NCBI GenBank assembly: GCA_018261755.1
Contig: JAGTRJ010000023.1
Location: 1-64,000 of the forward strand
Source: Burkholderiaceae bacterium
GTDB lineage: Bacteria; Pseudomonadota; Gammaproteobacteria; Burkholderiales; Burkholderiaceae_D
Reading direction: 5' to 3'
DNA length: 64,000 bases
Positions 44,887 to 56,104 of this stretch are shown piece by piece. The notes beneath the pieces were generated by a model. It was not told where the DNA came from. It did not search any database and saw only the letters and a list, made by a program, of their open reading frames with translations. The position numbers and the translations under genes were made by a program. Within the stretch, counting starts at the first letter, position 1. Each line of letters begins with the position of its first letter.

Positions 44887-45363
44887 ATGGCGATTGAAGG
44901 TTTGCTCAAGGAAGGGTTCATCACCACCCAGGCTGACAAAGTCGTCAACTGGGCGCGCACCGGTTCGATGTGGCCGATGACATTCGGCCTTGCCTGTTGC
45001 GCGGTTGAGATGATGCATGCGGCCGCATCTCGTTACGATCTGGATCGTTTCGGCATCATGTTCCGCCCGACGCCGCGCCAGTCAGATCTGATGATTGTAG
45101 CGGGTACGCTGTGCAACAAAATGGCGCCTGCGCTGCGGCGCGTGTATGACCAGATGGCAGAACCGCGCTGGGTGCTGTCGATGGGATCGTGCGCGAATGG
45201 CGGCGGCTATTACCACTATTCGTATTCGGTCGTGCGTGGCTGCGATCGGATCGTGCCGGTTGATGTCTATGTGCCCGGATGCCCGCCAGCGGCGGAAGCG
45301 CTGCTGTATGGTTTGCTGCAACTGCATAACAAAATTCGGCGCACGAACACGATTGCGCGTTGA
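44887..45363 (+). CDS. nuoB: NADH-quinone oxidoreductase subunit B
   Basis: A 158-residue subunit that holds cluster N2, the last electron donor before quinone. The tandem cysteines are in [11 protein letters not shown], with the others in GSCANGGG and VPGCPP. Length and N-terminus match the family. Confidence 0.97.
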   Translation: MAIEGLLKEGFITTQADKVVNWARTGSMWPMTFGLACCAVEMMHAAASRYDLDRFGIMFRPTPRQSDLMIVAGTLCNKMAPALRRVYDQMAEPRWVLSMGSCANGGGYYHYSYSVVRGCDRIVPVDVYVPGCPPAAEALLYGLLQLHNKIRRTNTIAR

Positions 45364-45375
45364 ACGGCGAACGAC

Positions 45376-45975
45376 ATGGCGACCAGACTTGATTCCCTGC
45401 AAAATGCGCTCGTGACAGTGCTTGGCGCTTCACTTCGTGAAATGAAGGTGGCGCTGGGCGAGGTTTCAATCGAAGTGGTCGCTAGCGATTACCTAGACGT
45501 GATGCGCTTGCTGCGAGATGACCCGACATTACAGTTCGACGAACTGATTGATTTGTGCGGCGTTGATTATTCTGAATATGCGGATGGCGCCTGGAAGGGG
45601 GCGCGTTTTGCAGTGGTTACGCATTTGCTGTCGCTGACAAAAAACTGGCGCCTGCGTGTACGCGTATTCGCGCCGGACGATGCATTCCCGTTGGTCGCAT
45701 CGGTAACCGAGTTGTGGCCAGTTGCCAACTGGTTTGAGCGCGAGGCATTCGATCTGTTTGGCATCCTGTTTGACGGTCACCCCGATTTGCGCCGCATCCT
45801 GACTGATTACGGCTTCATTGGGCATCCCTTCCGCAAGGATTTCCCTGTTTCGGGTCATGTAGAAATGCGCTACGACCCGGAACAGAAACGCGTTGTTTAT
45901 CAGCCGGTGACGATCGAGCCGCGCGAAATCACGCCGCGCGTGCGGCGCGAGGAAGGATACGGGCGTCATGGCTGA
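45376..45975 (+). CDS. nuoC: NADH-quinone oxidoreductase subunit C
   Basis: A 199-residue hydrophilic subunit (30-kDa type) of the connecting arm. The family signature is the stretch [20 protein letters not shown] near residue 120, followed by [12 protein letters not shown]. nuoD begins 8 bases before its stop, so translation is coupled. Confidence 0.96.
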   Translation: MATRLDSLQNALVTVLGASLREMKVALGEVSIEVVASDYLDVMRLLRDDPTLQFDELIDLCGVDYSEYADGAWKGARFAVVTHLLSLTKNWRLRVRVFAPDDAFPLVASVTELWPVANWFEREAFDLFGILFDGHPDLRRILTDYGFIGHPFRKDFPVSGHVEMRYDPEQKRVVYQPVTIEPREITPRVRREEGYGRHG

Positions 45976-47221
45976 AATTCGCAACTACACCGTCAATTTT
46001 GGGCCTCAGCATCCGGCAGCGCATGGCGTATTGCGCCTGATTCTGGAACTGGATGGCGAAGTCATTCAGCGTGCTGATCCGCATATCGGTTTGCTGCATC
46101 GCGCAACGGAAAAGCTGGCCGAGCACAAGACTTTCCTGCAAACCGTGCCGTACATGGACCGGCTCGACTACATCTCGATGATGTGCAATGAGCACGCCTA
46201 TGTGCTGGCGGTCGAAAAGCTGCTCGGCATCGACGTACCGCTGCGGGCGCAATACATCCGCGTGATGTTCGATGAAATCACGCGGCTGATGAACCACCTG
46301 TTCTGGCTTGGCGCGCAAGCCATCGACGTCGGCGCGATGGCGCTGATGCTGTATTCGTTCCGCGACCGCGAGGATTTGATGGACTGCTATGAAGCGGTCA
46401 GCGGCGCGCGCATGCATGCGGCCTACTATCGTCCTGGCGGCGTCTATCGTGATTTGCCCGACGCTATGCCGCAATTTCAGCAGAACAGCACCCGTAGCGC
46501 GAAGAAAACCGCTGTGCTGAATGGAAACCGCCAGGGATCGCTGCTCGATTTCATCGACGATTTCACGCAGCGCTTTCCGAAACATGTGGATGAATATGAA
46601 ACGCTCTTGACCGACAACCGCATCTGGAAACAGCGGCTGGTCGGTGTTGGCGTAGTGTCGCCCGAGCGAGCGAAAGCGCTTGGTTTTGTCGGGCCGATGC
46701 TGCGCGGCTCGGGGGTCGAATGGGATTTGCGCAAGAAACAACCGTACGAAGTGTATGACCGGCTTGATTTCGATATTCCGGTCGGTACACAAGGCGACTG
46801 CTATGACCGCTATCTGGTGCGAGTCGAGGAAATGCGCCAGTCGAACCGCATCATCCGGCAATGCATAGCCTGGCTGCGCCAGAATCCGGGACCTGTGATG
46901 ACTGGCAACCACAAGGTTGGGCCGCCGCCACGGGCGGACATGAAGGCCGACATGGAAAGCCTGATCCATCATTTCAAGCTGTTCACCGAAGGTTTCCAGG
47001 TGCCAGAAGGCGAGGCTTATGCCGCGATCGAAGGGCCGAAGGGAGAGTTCGGCATTTACCTTATTTCCGATGGCGCGAACAAACCGTATCGGATGAAGAT
47101 CCGCTCGCCGGCTTTTGCGCACTTGCAGGCGCTGGGCGAAATGGCGCAAGGCATGCTGATTGCGGATGCGGTCACCATCATCGGTTCGCTCGACATTGTT
47201 TTCGGGGAGATCGACCGATGA
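45968..47221 (+). CDS. nuoD: NADH-quinone oxidoreductase subunit D
   Basis: A 417-residue subunit (49-kDa type) that forms the quinone pocket with NuoB. It opens [21 protein letters not shown], including the quinone-site His in HPAAHG. Separate nuoC and nuoD genes, rather than a fused nuoCD, are usual in betaproteobacteria. ATGA overlap with nuoE. Confidence 0.97.
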   Translation: MAEIRNYTVNFGPQHPAAHGVLRLILELDGEVIQRADPHIGLLHRATEKLAEHKTFLQTVPYMDRLDYISMMCNEHAYVLAVEKLLGIDVPLRAQYIRVMFDEITRLMNHLFWLGAQAIDVGAMALMLYSFRDREDLMDCYEAVSGARMHAAYYRPGGVYRDLPDAMPQFQQNSTRSAKKTAVLNGNRQGSLLDFIDDFTQRFPKHVDEYETLLTDNRIWKQRLVGVGVVSPERAKALGFVGPMLRGSGVEWDLRKKQPYEVYDRLDFDIPVGTQGDCYDRYLVRVEEMRQSNRIIRQCIAWLRQNPGPVMTGNHKVGPPPRADMKADMESLIHHFKLFTEGFQVPEGEAYAAIEGPKGEFGIYLISDGANKPYRMKIRSPAFAHLQALGEMAQGMLIADAVTIIGSLDIVFGEIDR

Positions 47222-47715
47222 GTGCGGAAGACAAGAAAATCTCGTTGAGCGAGCAGTCCTACCGAAAAATTGATCGCGAACTGGCGAAATTTCCGCCGGA
47301 GCAAAAGCAGTCGGCGGTGATTGCCGCGCTGGCGATCGCGCAGGATGAGTGCGGCTGGCTGTCGCCGGAAGCGATGCAGGCAGTGGCCGATTACCTCGGC
47401 ATGCCGGCGATTGCGGTGCAGGAAGTGGCAACTTTTTACAACATGTTCAATACGAAGCCGGTGGGAAAACACAAAATTACCGTCTGCACGAATTTGCCGT
47501 GCCTGCTATCAGGCGGCGACAGCGCCGCACGTTATCTGCAACAGAAACTGGGTATCAAATTTGGCGAGACCACGCCCGATGGAAAGTTTACGCTGATTGC
47601 CGGCGAATGCATGGGATCCTGCGGTGACGGGCCAGTGCTGCTGGTCAACAACAAATGGATGCATATTCAGATGTCGAATGCCAAGATTGACGCACTGCTC
47701 AAGGAACTGACATGA
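47218..47715 (+). CDS. nuoE: NADH-quinone oxidoreductase subunit E
   Basis: A 165-residue thioredoxin-fold subunit with the 2Fe-2S cluster N1a. The four cysteines are in CTNLPC and GECMGSC in the C-terminal half. The start at 47218 overlaps the nuoD stop (ATGA), and the stop overlaps the nuoF start in the same way. Confidence 0.96.
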   Translation: MSAEDKKISLSEQSYRKIDRELAKFPPEQKQSAVIAALAIAQDECGWLSPEAMQAVADYLGMPAIAVQEVATFYNMFNTKPVGKHKITVCTNLPCLLSGGDSAARYLQQKLGIKFGETTPDGKFTLIAGECMGSCGDGPVLLVNNKWMHIQMSNAKIDALLKELT

Positions 47716-49004
47716 CCTGTCTGCATGATCGTCACTTGAAGCCGCTGCTTCTGGCCGGATTGAACGGCGAGAACTGGCGGCTGGCTGACTATGTCGGCCG
47801 TGGCGGTTATGCTGCGCTGAGGCGTGTGCTGGCGGAAAAAATCCCGCCGGAAAAGGTCATCGACGAAGTCAAGGCTTCTGGGCTGCGCGGTCGCGGTGGC
47901 GCGGGATTTCCGACCGGGCTGAAGTGGACTTTCATGCCGAAGCATTACGCCGGCCAGAAATATCTGGTTTGCAACAGTGATGAAGGCGAGCCTGGCACGT
48001 TCAAGGATCGTGACATCCTGCGCTACAACCCGCATGCAATCATCGAGGGCATGGCAATCGCCGCCTATGCGATGGGCGCGACAGTGGGTTACAACTATAT
48101 TCACGGCGAAATCTGGGCCGAATACACGCGTTTCGAAGAGGCGATTGACGAGGCGCGCGCGGCCGGTTTCCTGGGCCAAAACATCCTCGGTTCGGATGTC
48201 AGCTTTCAGTTGCATGCGTTTCACGGCTACGGCGCCTATATCTGCGGCGAGGAAACGGCGCTGCTGGAATCGATCGAAGGCAAGAAAGGGCAACCGCGCT
48301 ACAAGCCGCCGTTCCCGGCAAATGTGGGTTTGTACGGTCAGCCGACGACGATCAATAACGTCGAAACGCTGGCGTCGGTGCCATTCATTCTCAACATGGG
48401 CGGCGAGCGTTTCGCCGCGCTGGGCAAGGGCAATAGCGGCGGCACGAAGATTTTTTCGATCAGCGGCGATGTCGCATTGCCGGGCAATTACGAAGTGCCG
48501 ATGGGCACGCCATTCGCGAAGCTGCTGGAACTGGCTGGTGGCGTGCGTGGCGGCAAGAAGCTGAAAGCAGTGATTCCCGGCGGATCGTCGTCGCCGGTGG
48601 TGACGGCTGAGGTGATGATGGAGACCGACCTTGACTACGATTCGATCGCGAAGGCGGGCTCGATGCTTGGTTCCGGCGCGGTGATCGTGCTGGATGAAAC
48701 GCGCTGCATGGTGAAGTCGCTGCTGCGACTGGCGTATTTCTACTACGAAGAATCCTGCGGCCAGTGCACGCCGTGTCGCGAGGGTACAGGTTGGATGTAC
48801 CGCGTGGTCAAGCGGATTGAAGACGGGCAGGGTAAGCCCGAAGATCTGGATTTGCTGGTATCGATTGCCGATGGCATTCAGGGCAGGACGATTTGCGCGC
48901 TGGGTGATGCGGCCGCGATGCCGGTGCGCTCGTTCGTGCAGCGCTTCCGCAGCGAATTCGAATACCACATCGAGCACAAGCGCTGCCTTGTGCCGGCGTA
49001 TTGA
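47712..49004 (+). CDS. nuoF: NADH-quinone oxidoreductase subunit F
   Basis: A 430-residue subunit that binds NADH, FMN and cluster N3. [13 protein letters not shown] is the NADH site (about residues 60-72), and FMN-binding [17 protein letters not shown] follows near 176. The 4Fe-4S cysteines are in [14 protein letters not shown]. Confidence 0.97.
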   Translation: MTCLHDRHLKPLLLAGLNGENWRLADYVGRGGYAALRRVLAEKIPPEKVIDEVKASGLRGRGGAGFPTGLKWTFMPKHYAGQKYLVCNSDEGEPGTFKDRDILRYNPHAIIEGMAIAAYAMGATVGYNYIHGEIWAEYTRFEEAIDEARAAGFLGQNILGSDVSFQLHAFHGYGAYICGEETALLESIEGKKGQPRYKPPFPANVGLYGQPTTINNVETLASVPFILNMGGERFAALGKGNSGGTKIFSISGDVALPGNYEVPMGTPFAKLLELAGGVRGGKKLKAVIPGGSSSPVVTAEVMMETDLDYDSIAKAGSMLGSGAVIVLDETRCMVKSLLRLAYFYYEESCGQCTPCREGTGWMYRVVKRIEDGQGKPEDLDLLVSIADGIQGRTICALGDAAAMPVRSFVQRFRSEFEYHIEHKRCLVPAY

Positions 49005-49020
49005 ACGGCAGGACAGGGAT

Positions 49021-51324
49021 ATGGTCGAAATCGAGATTGACGGCAGGAAAATCGAGGTGCCCGCAGGCACGCCGGTGATCGCGGCGGCCGAAAAGCTCGG
49101 CACCTACATCCCGCATTTCTGCTACCACAAGAAACTGTCGATTGCCGCCAGCTGCCGCATGTGTCTGGTCGATATCGAGAAAATGCCACGGCCGATGCCG
49201 GCCTGCGCCACCCCGGCGACGGCAGGCATGGTGGTGCATACGCATGGCGAAAGGGTGGCGCAAGCGCAAAAAGCGGTGATGGAATTCCTGCTGATCAACC
49301 ATCCGCTCGATTGTCCGATTTGCGATCAGGGCGGCGAGTGCATGCTGCAGGATATCGCGGTCGGCTATGGCGCTGGCGAATCGCGCTATCGCGAGGAAAA
49401 GCGGGTCGTGTTGCACAAGAATGTCGGGCCGCTGATCGCAATGGAAGAAATGAGCCGCTGCATCCACTGTACCCGCTGCGTGCGCTTCGGGCAGGAAATC
49501 GCCGGCGTGATGGAGCTGGGGATGCTCAATCGCGGCGAACATGCGGAAATCACCACCTTCATCGGCAAGACGGTCGATTCGGAACTGTCGGGCAACATGA
49601 TCGACCTGTGTCCGGTAGGTGCGCTGACATCCAAGCCATTCCGCTATCAGGCGCGGGGCTGGGAACTGTCGCGCCATCGTTCGGTCAGTCCGCACGACGG
49701 CTTGGGCGCGAATCTGATCGTGCAGGCCAAGAATGACAAGGTTTTGCGCGTTTTGCCGCTGGAAAACGAAGCGGTGAACGAATGCTGGCTGTCGGACAAG
49801 GATCGTTTTTCGTATGAGGCGTTGAACAGTGCCGAACGGCTGACGAAGCCGATGGTGAAGCAGGACAACCAGTGGCATGAAACTGATTGGGCGACGGCGC
49901 TCGAATATGTTGCGCATGCGTTGAGCGATATCCGCAATGAGCATGGCGGCGACGCAATTGCCGCGCTGGCGTCGCCGCATTCGACGCTGGAAGAACTCGC
50001 ACTGCTGCAAAAGCTGCTGCGAGGACTCGGTTCGAGCCATGTCGATTGCCGTTTGCGCCAGAGCGATTTTGCGCTCGACGGCAAGATCAAGCCGTGGCTC
50101 GGGATGCCGATTGCCGAATTCGGCCGGTTGCAGGATGTGTTCATCGTTGGTTCGTTCCTGCGCAAGGATCATCCGCTGTTGGCGGCGCGGTTGCGGCAGG
50201 CGGCGAAGCAGGGGGCAACAGTGTCCATGCTGCACGCGGTCGACGATGACTGGCTGATGCCGGTGGCGAACAAGCTGATTGCTCCGCCGTCCGGTTGGTG
50301 CGCGGCGCTGGGCGAAGTGGCCGTGGCGATAGCACAGCAAAAAGGCGTGAATGCACCTGCCGGTTTCGATGGTGTTACACCGTCTGATAGCGCAGTGCGG
50401 ATCGCCGCCAGCTTGTTGTTCGGCCGGCGAGCCGGCGTGTTTCTCGGTAATGCAGCGGCGCAGCATCCGCAGGCGTCGCAACTGCATGCGCTGGCCGAAT
50501 GGATTGCGCGGCAGGCCGGCATTGGTTTCGGCCATCTGACCGAGGCGGCGAACACAGTTGGCGCTTATCTCGCCAACGCCTGCGGCCATGCGCCGCTGGC
50601 TTCGCCGCGCCAAGCGGTGCTGCTGTTGAATGCCGAGCCGGAACTTGATTGCGCCGATCCGGTTGTTGCGCGCAAGGTGCTGGGGGAGGCGAAGACGGTG
50701 ATTGCGCTGTCGGCCTTCAAACACAGCATGGATCTGGCGGATGTACTGTTGCCGATTGCGCCGTTCACAGAAACTTCCGGCACTTTCGTCAACGGCGAAG
50801 GGCGGGTGCAGAGTTTCAATGGCGCGGTGCGGCCGCAAGGTGATGCGCGCCCCGGCTGGAAGGTGCTGCGCGTGCTGGCCAATCTGCTGGAACTTGATGG
50901 CTTTGATTATGAAACGTCGGAAACAGTGCGCGACGAGATTACTGGTGGCGAAACCGACCTGTCTGGCAAGCTGAACAATCTGGCTGGCGTGCTGCCGCAG
51001 GCTGCGGCACTTGTCAGCGACGGTCTGGAACGGCTGGCCGATGTGCCGATTCATTTTGCCGACCCGTTGGCGCGGCGCGCACGGTCGCTGCAAATGACTA
51101 CGGATGCCAAGTTGGCGCAGGCGAGGATGCCGTTGGCGCTGATGCAAAAACTGGGCATTGCCAGTGGCGACAATGTGCGCGTGCTGCAGGGGAGTGCCGA
51201 AGCGATTTTGCCGGCGCAAGCCGACGACAGTTTGCCGGCGGGCGTGGTGCGCGTTGCCGCAGCGCATCCGTCAACAGCATCGCTCGGGCCGATGTTTGGC
51301 GTCATTCGGGTGGAGAAAGCATGA
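49021..51324 (+). CDS. nuoG: NADH-quinone oxidoreductase subunit G
   Basis: A 767-residue iron-sulfur subunit carrying clusters N1b, N4 and N5 in a molybdopterin-oxidoreductase-like fold. N-terminal cysteines are in [15 protein letters not shown] and ACATP; the HxxxCxxC block is HxxxCDQGGEC followed by HCTRCVRF. The ATG at 49021 ([10 protein letters not shown]) lies 16 bases after the nuoF stop. nuoH begins within its stop (ATGA). Confidence 0.96.
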   Translation: MVEIEIDGRKIEVPAGTPVIAAAEKLGTYIPHFCYHKKLSIAASCRMCLVDIEKMPRPMPACATPATAGMVVHTHGERVAQAQKAVMEFLLINHPLDCPICDQGGECMLQDIAVGYGAGESRYREEKRVVLHKNVGPLIAMEEMSRCIHCTRCVRFGQEIAGVMELGMLNRGEHAEITTFIGKTVDSELSGNMIDLCPVGALTSKPFRYQARGWELSRHRSVSPHDGLGANLIVQAKNDKVLRVLPLENEAVNECWLSDKDRFSYEALNSAERLTKPMVKQDNQWHETDWATALEYVAHALSDIRNEHGGDAIAALASPHSTLEELALLQKLLRGLGSSHVDCRLRQSDFALDGKIKPWLGMPIAEFGRLQDVFIVGSFLRKDHPLLAARLRQAAKQGATVSMLHAVDDDWLMPVANKLIAPPSGWCAALGEVAVAIAQQKGVNAPAGFDGVTPSDSAVRIAASLLFGRRAGVFLGNAAAQHPQASQLHALAEWIARQAGIGFGHLTEAANTVGAYLANACGHAPLASPRQAVLLLNAEPELDCADPVVARKVLGEAKTVIALSAFKHSMDLADVLLPIAPFTETSGTFVNGEGRVQSFNGAVRPQGDARPGWKVLRVLANLLELDGFDYETSETVRDEITGGETDLSGKLNNLAGVLPQAAALVSDGLERLADVPIHFADPLARRARSLQMTTDAKLAQARMPLALMQKLGIASGDNVRVLQGSAEAILPAQADDSLPAGVVRVAAAHPSTASLGPMFGVIRVEKA

Positions 51325-52397
51325 TGGCCGAACTGCTCGCTTTCGTGCAAGCGACCGGTCAGGGCTGGTTCGGTCCGCTATGGCCGCTGGTGTGGACGAT
51401 GATCAAGATTACCTGCGTGATGCTGCCGGTACTTGGCATGCTCGCCTATCTGACCTTGTGGGAGCGCAAGCTGCTGGCGTGGTTCCACATCCGTCTGGGT
51501 GCGAACCGTGTCGGGCCGACCGGCCTGTTGCAGCCAATTGCCGATGGCATCAAGGCGGTGCTGAAGGAAATCACGGTGCCAGCCAAGGCCGACAAGCTGT
51601 TGTTCTTGCTCGCGCCAGTGTTGTCGATTGCCCCGGCACTGGCCGCCTGGGCGGTGATGCCGTTCGGGCCGGAACTGGTGCTGGCCAACATCAACGCCGG
51701 GCTGCTGTATGTCATGGCGATCACGTCGTTTGGCGTGTATGGCATCATCATCGCCGGCTGGGCGTCGAATTCGCGCTATGCGTTCCTCGGTGCGATGCGC
51801 GCCACGGCGCAGATGGTGTCGTTCGGCATTCCGCTCGGCTTCGTGCTGGTGACGGTGGCGATGGTATCCGGCAGCCTGAACCTGTCCGACATCGTGCTTA
51901 GCCAGGGCAATGGCTATTTCGCCTCGATCGGATTGAATTTCCTGTCGTGGAACTGGCTGCCGCTGCTGCCGATGTACGTGATTTACCTGATTTGCGCGCA
52001 TGCCGAAACGGGGCGGCATCCATTCGACGTGCTCGAAGGCGAATCAGAAATCGTCAACGGTCATATGGTCGAATATTCCGGCATGTCATTCGCGATGTTC
52101 TTCATGGCCGAATATGGCAACATGATCCTGTTCTCGGCCATGGCGTCAGTCATGTTCCTCGGCGGCTGGGCGGCGCCGGTTGACTGGGCGATCATCAGCT
52201 GGGTGCCGGGCTGGATCTGGCTGGGGGCGAAGACTTTCATGGTGGTGTCGACTTTCATCTGGGTGCGGGCAACCTTTCCGCGCTACCGCTACGACCAGAT
52301 GATGCGACTGGGGTGGAAAGTGTTCATCCCGCTGACGCTGGCGTATCTGGTATTGGTCGCGGGCTGGATGCAGACGCCATGGAACATCTGGAAATGA
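51321..52397 (+). CDS. nuoH: NADH-quinone oxidoreductase subunit H
   Basis: A 358-residue membrane subunit that forms the quinone chamber at the junction with the peripheral arm. Eight membrane segments and the conserved [21 protein letters not shown] and [17 protein letters not shown] loops are visible. The gap to nuoI is 130 bases and holds repeat copy 7; all other gaps in this operon are at most about 40 bases. Confidence 0.97.
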   Translation: MMAELLAFVQATGQGWFGPLWPLVWTMIKITCVMLPVLGMLAYLTLWERKLLAWFHIRLGANRVGPTGLLQPIADGIKAVLKEITVPAKADKLLFLLAPVLSIAPALAAWAVMPFGPELVLANINAGLLYVMAITSFGVYGIIIAGWASNSRYAFLGAMRATAQMVSFGIPLGFVLVTVAMVSGSLNLSDIVLSQGNGYFASIGLNFLSWNWLPLLPMYVIYLICAHAETGRHPFDVLEGESEIVNGHMVEYSGMSFAMFFMAEYGNMILFSAMASVMFLGGWAAPVDWAIISWVPGWIWLGAKTFMVVSTFIWVRATFPRYRYDQMMRLGWKVFIPLTLAYLVLVAGWMQTPWNIWK

Positions 52398-52409
52398 GTG
52401 CGATTTTCT

Positions 52410-52485
52410 GGGGTATATGGGGAAACTGTGCTGCTGGGCCACAGTTTTCTTGGCTGTTTTTAAATACACCAGGTAGTATATTTTT
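52410..52485 (-). repeat. Dispersed palindromic element, copy 7, inside the nuo operon
   Basis: The reverse complement reads CCCAAAAATATACTACC, GGTGTATTTAAAAACAGCC, ACTGTGGCCCAGCAG and ends CATATACCCC. In the nuo transcript it would appear as GGGGTATAT...AAATAC-N8-GTATATTTTT, ending in the hairpin and T run 43 bases before nuoI. Half of the nuo genes are upstream, half downstream. Confidence 0.85.
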
Positions 52486-52527
52486 GGGCCTAAACGGCTG
52501 CCTGATGGTGAAAAGGGCGGATGGCAG

Positions 52528-53016
52528 ATGAAAGCGATCATCGAATTCTTCCGCAGCCTGCTGCTGCTGGACATGATCAAGGGCTTCGCGCTGACGGGTC
52601 GGTATCTGTTCGCGCGCAAGATCACGATCGAGTATCCGGAAGAGAAGGCGCCGCAGTCGCCACGCTTTCGCGGCATGCATGCGTTGCGTCGCTACCCGGA
52701 CGGCGAGGAGCGTTGCATCGCGTGCAAATTGTGCGAAGCCGTTTGTCCGGCGATGGCAATCACGATCGAATCCGAACAGCGCGCTGACGGCACGCGCCGC
52801 ACGCTGCGCTACGACATCGACCAGAACAAATGCATCTTTTGCGGTTTTTGCGAGGAAGCCTGCCCGGTCGAGGCGATCGTCGAGACCCGGATTCATGAGT
52901 ACCATGGCGAAAATCCGGGCGACCTGTATTTCACCAAAGAGATGTTGTTGGCGGTCGGTGACCGCTATGAAAAAGAGATTGCAGCCGCGCGCGAAGTCGA
53001 TGCGCGCTACCGATGA
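52528..53016 (+). CDS. nuoI: NADH-quinone oxidoreductase subunit I
   Basis: A 162-residue ferredoxin-like subunit with clusters N6a and N6b. The two 4Fe-4S motifs are [12 protein letters not shown] (about residue 62) and [12 protein letters not shown] (about residue 100). The start at 52528 follows an AGATG region and gives the typical N-terminus [15 protein letters not shown]. Separated from nuoH by repeat copy 7. Confidence 0.97.
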   Translation: MKAIIEFFRSLLLLDMIKGFALTGRYLFARKITIEYPEEKAPQSPRFRGMHALRRYPDGEERCIACKLCEAVCPAMAITIESEQRADGTRRTLRYDIDQNKCIFCGFCEEACPVEAIVETRIHEYHGENPGDLYFTKEMLLAVGDRYEKEIAAAREVDARYR

Positions 53017-53036
53017 ACCCTTGCTGAACGGCTGAC

Positions 53037-53675
53037 ATGGAATTCAAGACCATCCTGTTCTACGCATTTTCGGCCATCCTGGTGCTGGCCGCGCTGTGCG
53101 TCGTGACCGCCAGGAATCCGGTGCATTCGGCGCTGTTTCTGGTGCTGTCGTTCTTCACTTCCGCCGCGCTGTGGATTTTGCTGAAAGCCGAGTTCCTGGC
53201 GATCGTGCTGGTGTTGGTGTATGTCGGCGCGGTGATGGTGCTGTTCCTGTTCGTGGTGATGATGCTCGATCTCGACCTGGGCAAGATAAGACGCGGAATG
53301 CGGCAAAGTCTGTGGGTGGCGGTGCCGGTTGGGCTGCTAATCGTGTTTGAAATGTCGGCCGTGCTGCTGCGCGGTTTCTGGGCGCCGGATGCGCAGGTGC
53401 CGACGAATGCATCGAGCATTGGCACGACCAGGGAACTGGGCAAGGTGATTTTCACGCAATACGTGTTTGCGTTTGAAGTCGCAGCGGCAGTGCTGCTGGT
53501 GGCGATGATTGCCGCCGTGGCGCTGACGTGGCGCCGGCGCCGCGATGCGCGCTACAACGATATTTCAGCCGCGCTGCGAGTGCGACGCGAGGATCGCATC
53601 CGGCTGGTCAGCATGAAGGCGGAAACCGAAACGGCGGAACCTGCAATGGATGAAACGGAAGGAGGTCGCAAATGA
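53037..53675 (+). CDS. nuoJ: NADH-quinone oxidoreductase subunit J
   Basis: A 212-residue membrane subunit with five helices. The conserved [22 protein letters not shown] segment (about residues 60-82) contains the pi-bulge helix. The C-terminal tail of about 35 polar residues is longer than in many homologues. Its last 4 bases overlap the nuoK start region. Confidence 0.95.
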   Translation: MEFKTILFYAFSAILVLAALCVVTARNPVHSALFLVLSFFTSAALWILLKAEFLAIVLVLVYVGAVMVLFLFVVMMLDLDLGKIRRGMRQSLWVAVPVGLLIVFEMSAVLLRGFWAPDAQVPTNASSIGTTRELGKVIFTQYVFAFEVAAAVLLVAMIAAVALTWRRRRDARYNDISAALRVRREDRIRLVSMKAETETAEPAMDETEGGRK

Positions 53676-53974
53676 CGTTGTCGCACTTCCTGATTCTCGG
53701 CGCGATCCTGTTTGCGATCGCCATCGTCGGGATTTTCCTGAACCGCAAGAACCTGATCATCCTGCTGATGTCGATCGAGCTGATGCTGCTGGCGGTGAAC
53801 ATGAATTTCATTGCGTTTTCGCATTATCTCGGCGATGCCGCCGGGCAGGTATTCGTGTTCTTCATCCTGACTGTGGCGGCAGCGGAAGCGGCCATCGGGC
53901 TGGCGATACTGGTAGTGCTGTTCCGCAACCTGAGTTCGATTAACGTCGAAGATCTGGATACGCTGAAGGGCTAG
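53672..53974 (+). CDS. nuoK: NADH-quinone oxidoreductase subunit K
   Basis: A 100-residue three-helix antiporter-like subunit of the proton-pumping arm. The conserved glutamates are in [13 protein letters not shown] and [10 protein letters not shown]. The ATG at 53672 overlaps the nuoJ stop. nuoL begins 4 bases after the stop. Confidence 0.96.
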   Translation: MTLSHFLILGAILFAIAIVGIFLNRKNLIILLMSIELMLLAVNMNFIAFSHYLGDAAGQVFVFFILTVAAAEAAIGLAILVVLFRNLSSINVEDLDTLKG

Positions 53975-53977
53975 CAT

Positions 53978-56077
53978 ATGACGCCGCAACTGAACTCCTG
54001 CCTGTTGCTCGCCGTGCCCCTGGCGCCATTGTTTGGCGCCGCGATTGCCGGTTTGTTCGGCACCAGATTCTTTGGCAACCTGGCGGGCCGGAAAGTGTCG
54101 CACACTGCGGCGATTGCAGGCGTGCTGGTGGCATTTGTGTTATCGGTTCATACGCTGCTGGCGGTGCTCGATGGCGCGCGCTTCGATAGCGCGATCTACA
54201 CCTGGATGATGGTCGACGGCATCAGCCTCGAAGTTGGTTTCCTGATCGACAGCCTGACCGCGACCATGATGTGTGTCGTGACCTTCGTGTCGCTGATGGT
54301 GCATGTGTACACCGTTGGCTACATGGCGGAAGATGAAGGCTACAACCGCTTCTTTGCCTACATTTCGCTGTTCACGTTTTCGATGCTGATGCTGGTGATG
54401 AGCAACAATTTCGTTCAGCTGTTCTTTGGCTGGGAAGCTGTTGGCCTGATGTCCTACCTGCTGATCGGTTTCTGGTATGACCGGCCAAGCGCAATCGCCG
54501 CCAACCTGAAAGCGTTTCTGGTGAACCGCGTCGGCGACTTCGGTTTTATTCTCGGCATCGGCCTGCTGTTCGCCTATGCCGGTTCGATGCATTACGGTGA
54601 AGTGTTCGAGCAGCGCGAAACGTTGTCGCTGATGCTGCTGCCGGGTACGACGTGGAATTTGCTGACGGTCACCTGCATCTGTCTGTTCATCGGTGCGATG
54701 GCGAAATCGGCGCAGTTTCCGCTGCATGTCTGGCTGCCGGATTCGATGGAAGGTCCGACCCCGATTTCCGCGCTGATTCATGCCGCGACGATGGTCACTG
54801 CCGGCATCTTCATGGTCAGCCGGATGTCGCCGCTGTTCGAACTATCGAATACCGCGCTGTCGCTGATGCTGGTGATCGGCGCGATCACGGCGCTATTGAT
54901 GGGCTTCGTCGCGATGTCGCAGTACGACATCAAACGGATCATCGCGTATTCAACCTTGTCGCAGCTCGGCTACATGACGGTGGCGCTTGGCGCTTCCGCC
55001 TACCCGGCCTCGATTTTCCACCTGACGACGCATGCCTTCTTCAAGGCGCTGCTGTTCCTCGCCGCCGGTTCTGTGATCCTCGGCATGCATCACGATCAGG
55101 ATATCCGCAACATGGGCGGGCTGCGCAAGCACATGCCGTTGACATGGATTACCGCGCTGCTTGGCACCCTGGCGCTGATTGGCGCGCCGCTGTTTTCCGG
55201 TTTCTATTCAAAAGACAGCATCATCATCGCCGTCGGCCATTCGCAACTGGCCGGCTCGGGCTTCGCCTATTTCGCCGTGATGGCGAGCGTATTCGTGACC
55301 GCGTTTTATTCGTTCAGGCTGCTGTTGGTGGTGTTTCACGGCGACGAACGTTTTGGTCAGTCGGACAGCGTGCACCACGGCGATCCTGAAGTCGGGCTGC
55401 ATGCAGGCGACAAGCCGCACGAATCGCCGCTGGTGATGACCGTGCCGCTGGTGCTGCTGGCGATTCCTTCAGTGATCATCGGCTTCATCACTATTGGCCC
55501 GATGCTGTTTGGCGGTTTCTTCGGCGATGCGATTGTGATCGACGCCAGCCATCAGGCGATGCAGAGGCTGTCGTATCATTTCCGCGGCGCGTTCCTGATG
55601 GCGCTGCAGGGACTGGTGCATCTGCCATTTCTGCTGACGCTTGCCGGTGCGGTAACGGCCTGGTATTTCTATACGGTTAATCGCCATATATCGATCTGGA
55701 TGCGCGAGCATTTCAAACCGCTGTACGCGCTGCTGGACAACAATTATTATCTCGACCGCTTCAACGAAATCGTATTTGCTGGTGGAGCGCGGTTGGCTGG
55801 CTGGTTTCTGTGGCGGGTGGGCGACCGGTTGTTGATCGACGATCTGATTGTCAACGGCAGCGCCAAGTACGCGCGACATGCGGGGCGTTTCCTGTGGGGC
55901 AGCGACCGGATTGTGATCGACGAATTGATCGTCAATGGCAGTTCGCGCCTGATTGGCTGGCTGTCTGGCGTGATCCGTCAATGGCAGTCGGGCCATCTGT
56001 ATCACTATGCGTTCGTGATGATTTTGAGTTTGCTGGCGTTCCTGATTTATTTCATGCCCTTCCCGTTTGGCAAATAA
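53978..56077 (+). CDS. nuoL: NADH-quinone oxidoreductase subunit L
   Basis: A 699-residue proton-pumping subunit, the largest antiporter-like one. The conserved helix 5 to 8 region has FFGWEAVGLMSYLLIGFWY and KSAQFPLHVWLPDSMEGPTP, and the C-terminal lateral helix is present. The pumping lysine lies in MAKSAQFPLH. The C-terminal part has duplicated IDDLIVNGSAKYAR and IDELIVNGSSRLIG segments, about 34 residues apart, which is ordinary in this subunit. Confidence 0.96.
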   Translation: MTPQLNSCLLLAVPLAPLFGAAIAGLFGTRFFGNLAGRKVSHTAAIAGVLVAFVLSVHTLLAVLDGARFDSAIYTWMMVDGISLEVGFLIDSLTATMMCVVTFVSLMVHVYTVGYMAEDEGYNRFFAYISLFTFSMLMLVMSNNFVQLFFGWEAVGLMSYLLIGFWYDRPSAIAANLKAFLVNRVGDFGFILGIGLLFAYAGSMHYGEVFEQRETLSLMLLPGTTWNLLTVTCICLFIGAMAKSAQFPLHVWLPDSMEGPTPISALIHAATMVTAGIFMVSRMSPLFELSNTALSLMLVIGAITALLMGFVAMSQYDIKRIIAYSTLSQLGYMTVALGASAYPASIFHLTTHAFFKALLFLAAGSVILGMHHDQDIRNMGGLRKHMPLTWITALLGTLALIGAPLFSGFYSKDSIIIAVGHSQLAGSGFAYFAVMASVFVTAFYSFRLLLVVFHGDERFGQSDSVHHGDPEVGLHAGDKPHESPLVMTVPLVLLAIPSVIIGFITIGPMLFGGFFGDAIVIDASHQAMQRLSYHFRGAFLMALQGLVHLPFLLTLAGAVTAWYFYTVNRHISIWMREHFKPLYALLDNNYYLDRFNEIVFAGGARLAGWFLWRVGDRLLIDDLIVNGSAKYARHAGRFLWGSDRIVIDELIVNGSSRLIGWLSGVIRQWQSGHLYHYAFVMILSLLAFLIYFMPFPFGK

Positions 56078-56104
56078 AACGGTGAGTAACAACAGGCAAC
56101 TGTG

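Noticed and set aside
48808-51267. 819-codon frame antisense to nuoG and the end of nuoF
   Set aside because: Arg/His/Gln-rich with no domain pattern; nuoG on the other strand is certain.
55801-55960. Internal duplication in nuoL as an unusual feature
   Set aside because: The repeated IDxLIVNGS segments occur in the C-terminal region of other NuoL proteins, so it is ordinary.
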